DNA from: Isoetes taiwanensis
Taxonomy: Eukaryota; Streptophyta; Lycopodiopsida; Isoetales; Isoetaceae
Assembly: GCA_021234155.1 (NCBI GenBank)
Contig: JAJEKV010000031.1
Span: forward strand, 8,198,748 to 8,262,747
Length of the DNA: 64,000 bases
Reading direction: 5' to 3'
Shown: positions 62,291 to 64,000 of the stretch, piece by piece
Layout: each line of letters begins with the position of its first letter
How positions within the stretch are numbered: position 1 is the first letter of the stretch
Notes under the pieces: model-generated
Told to the model about the DNA's origin: nothing
The model's input: the letters and a program-made list of their open reading frames with translations, nothing else
Database searches by the model: none
Position numbers and translations under genes: made by a program

Positions 62291-63400
62291 ATATTTTGTC
62301 ATGGAATGTTAGAGGCATTGCTTCCTCCCGAAGTAAAAGGAGCGACTTACCTTTTTAGAAAGGTATGCAATCTATTGTATTGTCTAAAGTGCATTCTATT
62401 GTTTCAATAGAGCAGCGTGCACTTTTGGAGACAAATATCACTAGGAATGATTTGGGATATGCGGCTCAACTTTGGAGAAAAGAAAATGTCTAGGTCTTGA
62501 TGGTTTTCCAGTAGAACTTTTTCAAGAATATTGGGAGGGGAGGATTGGAGATGATGTATTTAATGCATTTTGTGAAGATTCAAGAGTTTGGACAAAATTC
62601 TTAATACAGATTCCATTTCATTGATTCGCAAGAGTAAAGAACCCAAGACCGTTTCAGATTGGCATCCTATAAGATTGCTCTCTTTGGTGTATAAAATTTT
62701 TGTGAAAGCTCTAGCAGAGAAACTTCATGTTATTCTTGCTGAGTCGATATCTTCCACCGAGACATGGTTCTTGCCTTAAAGGTGTATCCTTGATAATGTT
62801 GCCGCAGCATATGAGGGCAATATTGGGCAAGGCTAAAGGCCCATCGCATAGTATATCAAAAACTTGACTTTGCCAAGGGTTATGATAGTCTGGACTGGGG
62901 TTTTTTAGAAAAGTGTTTATTGGCCTTGGGGTTTGGTATTCCATTCACAAGGGATGTGCTGAAGCTGTATACTTCTACAAGATCTACGATACTCTTCTAG
63001 GGAGAGCCCTCTGTAGTGCTTTCTGTTGGTAGAGGAGTTTGCCAAGGTTGTCCTTTGGCTCCGTTGCTTTTTACAATAGTGGCAAAGGTGCTTTTACAAT
63101 GGTTTTCTAGTGCTGCTGAGGATGATGTGATTAGGAGTCTACCTATGGAGAATGGCTCTCAAGAAATATGTGATTAGTATGCAGACGATCTATTCTTGAT
63201 AGCAGAAGAAGATAATATTCAAAATACAAAGCTTATGTTTGACACATTTTCCTTAGCCTCTGGAGTTTTAGTCGATTGGCAAAAGTATTCTGCTCTATAG
63301 ACTTTAGATGATGAAGTTCCACCATGTGTTCTTGCTCATCCCTGGAAAGTGTTGCCTCATGGGAGGGCAACCAAGCTTCTTGGTATTCAATGGGTGTTTA
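62288..63400 (+). pseudogene. LINE ORF2 relic: endonuclease start and reverse transcriptase
   Basis: Begins ATG 62288 with MNILSWNVRGIAS, the classic start of plant L1 endonucleases. Nearly all of the endonuclease is deleted (jump between about 62370 and 62490). RT follows: LGLDGFPVELFQEYW, SKEPKTVSDWHPIRLLSLVY, FAKGYDSL-W, GRGVCQGCPLAPLLFTIVAK, and YADDLFLIAEE with YADD at 63178-63189, then LLGIQWVF near 63375. Stops and shifts throughout. Confidence 0.75.
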
Positions 63401-64000
63401 GCCTCAACTTCTGATAAGCACCAATTCATGAATTTGAGAAAAAATAGTTCATTGGAGAATTTTAAGCTAGCAAGCATGACCCATTTTACCTTCATCTTCA
63501 ATTCAAACGTAACCATATGCCTTACTTTTACCTTTAATTCAAATGATAAAACATGCCTTGGATGGGATAAATGTCAAATGGTAATCACGTACCTTGGGGG
63601 TAGTAAAATTTGAAATGTTAACCACGTGTGTGTTGCTTGAGCCTTAGATACGACCAGCGGCCAGGGAAGGAGCAACCAGAGCAACTACTAGCTAGGGGAG
63701 GAGCGACCCATGGCTAGGGGAGGAACGGCCTAGCGCCCCAGCGACCTAAACAAATCAACAGGTTATAGCGGTGCTTCATATATAATAGGGTTTTTCAGCC
63801 AGGATTCCTTCTCAGATTCTTAATAATAGACTCCTACATCAATTCAAACTAATTTGGGAAATGTTGTGTTTTTAGGCTGAATCAAGGCTTCTTAGGTAGA
63901 TTTGGCAAAAGGACCTCTAAACATTGATGCAAAGATGCTTTGTTGGTGGATCTTTCATAAATTCCGTTTCATAGGTAAGACCTGATTGTCCTGTCTGCAT
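63401..64000. other. No gene seen
   Basis: Low-complexity repeats of GGGGAGGAGCGACC type (63665-63735) and AATTCAAA...ACCTT words (63480-63545). No recognised feature. Confidence 0.4.

Overview
The window is repeat-dense nuclear DNA of a land plant. It holds one recognisable host protein gene, an ethylene-receptor histidine kinase (55.7-60.2 kb), and one nuclear tRNA-Ala. Almost everything else is transposable elements. The divergent receptor, the Athila/Tat-like (OTA) Ty3/gypsy elements and the mix of LINEs, an HUH-endonuclease relic and MITE-like elements would fit a non-flowering plant (fern or lycophyte). That assignment is inference; no marker here fixes the species.

Layout. 0-7.8 kb: Ty3/gypsy element A on the minus strand, cut by the window edge. 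It has an integrase deletion and a 0.96 kb tandem duplication, and its gag holds a TIR element that itself holds a LINE tail. 7.8-11.2 kb: small repeats and a decayed HUH endonuclease (Replitron-like) gene. 11.5-15.9 kb: a foldback-type structure with long inverted arms and a giant strand-switching array of a short TTAATGTGGCCAT-type unit. 16.7-45.3 kb: a LINE fragment split by a structure with 25-bp inverted ends, which contains a palindromic satellite. The satellite is split by Ty3/gypsy element B (19536-43481, TSD GCCTT), and B is split by Ty3/gypsy element C (29642-40639, minus strand, TSD ATGTC) and by a 1.8 kb TIR element in its RT. 45.3-47.6 kb: LINE debris. 47.6-54.4 kb: a minus-strand LINE split by a small non-autonomous LTR element F. 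54.7-55.3 kb: tRNA-Ala plus truncated tRNA 3'-half repeats. 60.8-63.4 kb: a plus-strand LINE relic.

The most interesting observation concerns elements A, B and C. All three place, downstream of gag-pol, a small gene running ANTISENSE to the element, then a third long ORF in sense. In A and B the antisense gene has its own CCAAT/ACGT/TATA promoter block. Copies in A and B differ at many codons, with a strong excess of silent changes and no indels, so it looks like a selected protein gene. The third ORF has a plant-transposon-protein-like N-terminus, a coiled coil and a conserved Trp-rich C-domain. It reads through the polypurine tract and ends inside the 3' LTR with a basic tail. A second notable item is the ethylene receptor: it keeps the ethylene-binding, kinase and receiver residues, but it lacks the usual N-terminal cysteine pair and carries a roughly 280-residue Glu/Ala-rich linker before the receiver.

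All reading was by eye. Identity, selection and family assignments are stated as hand observations, and frame breaks in element C may partly be sequence errors.
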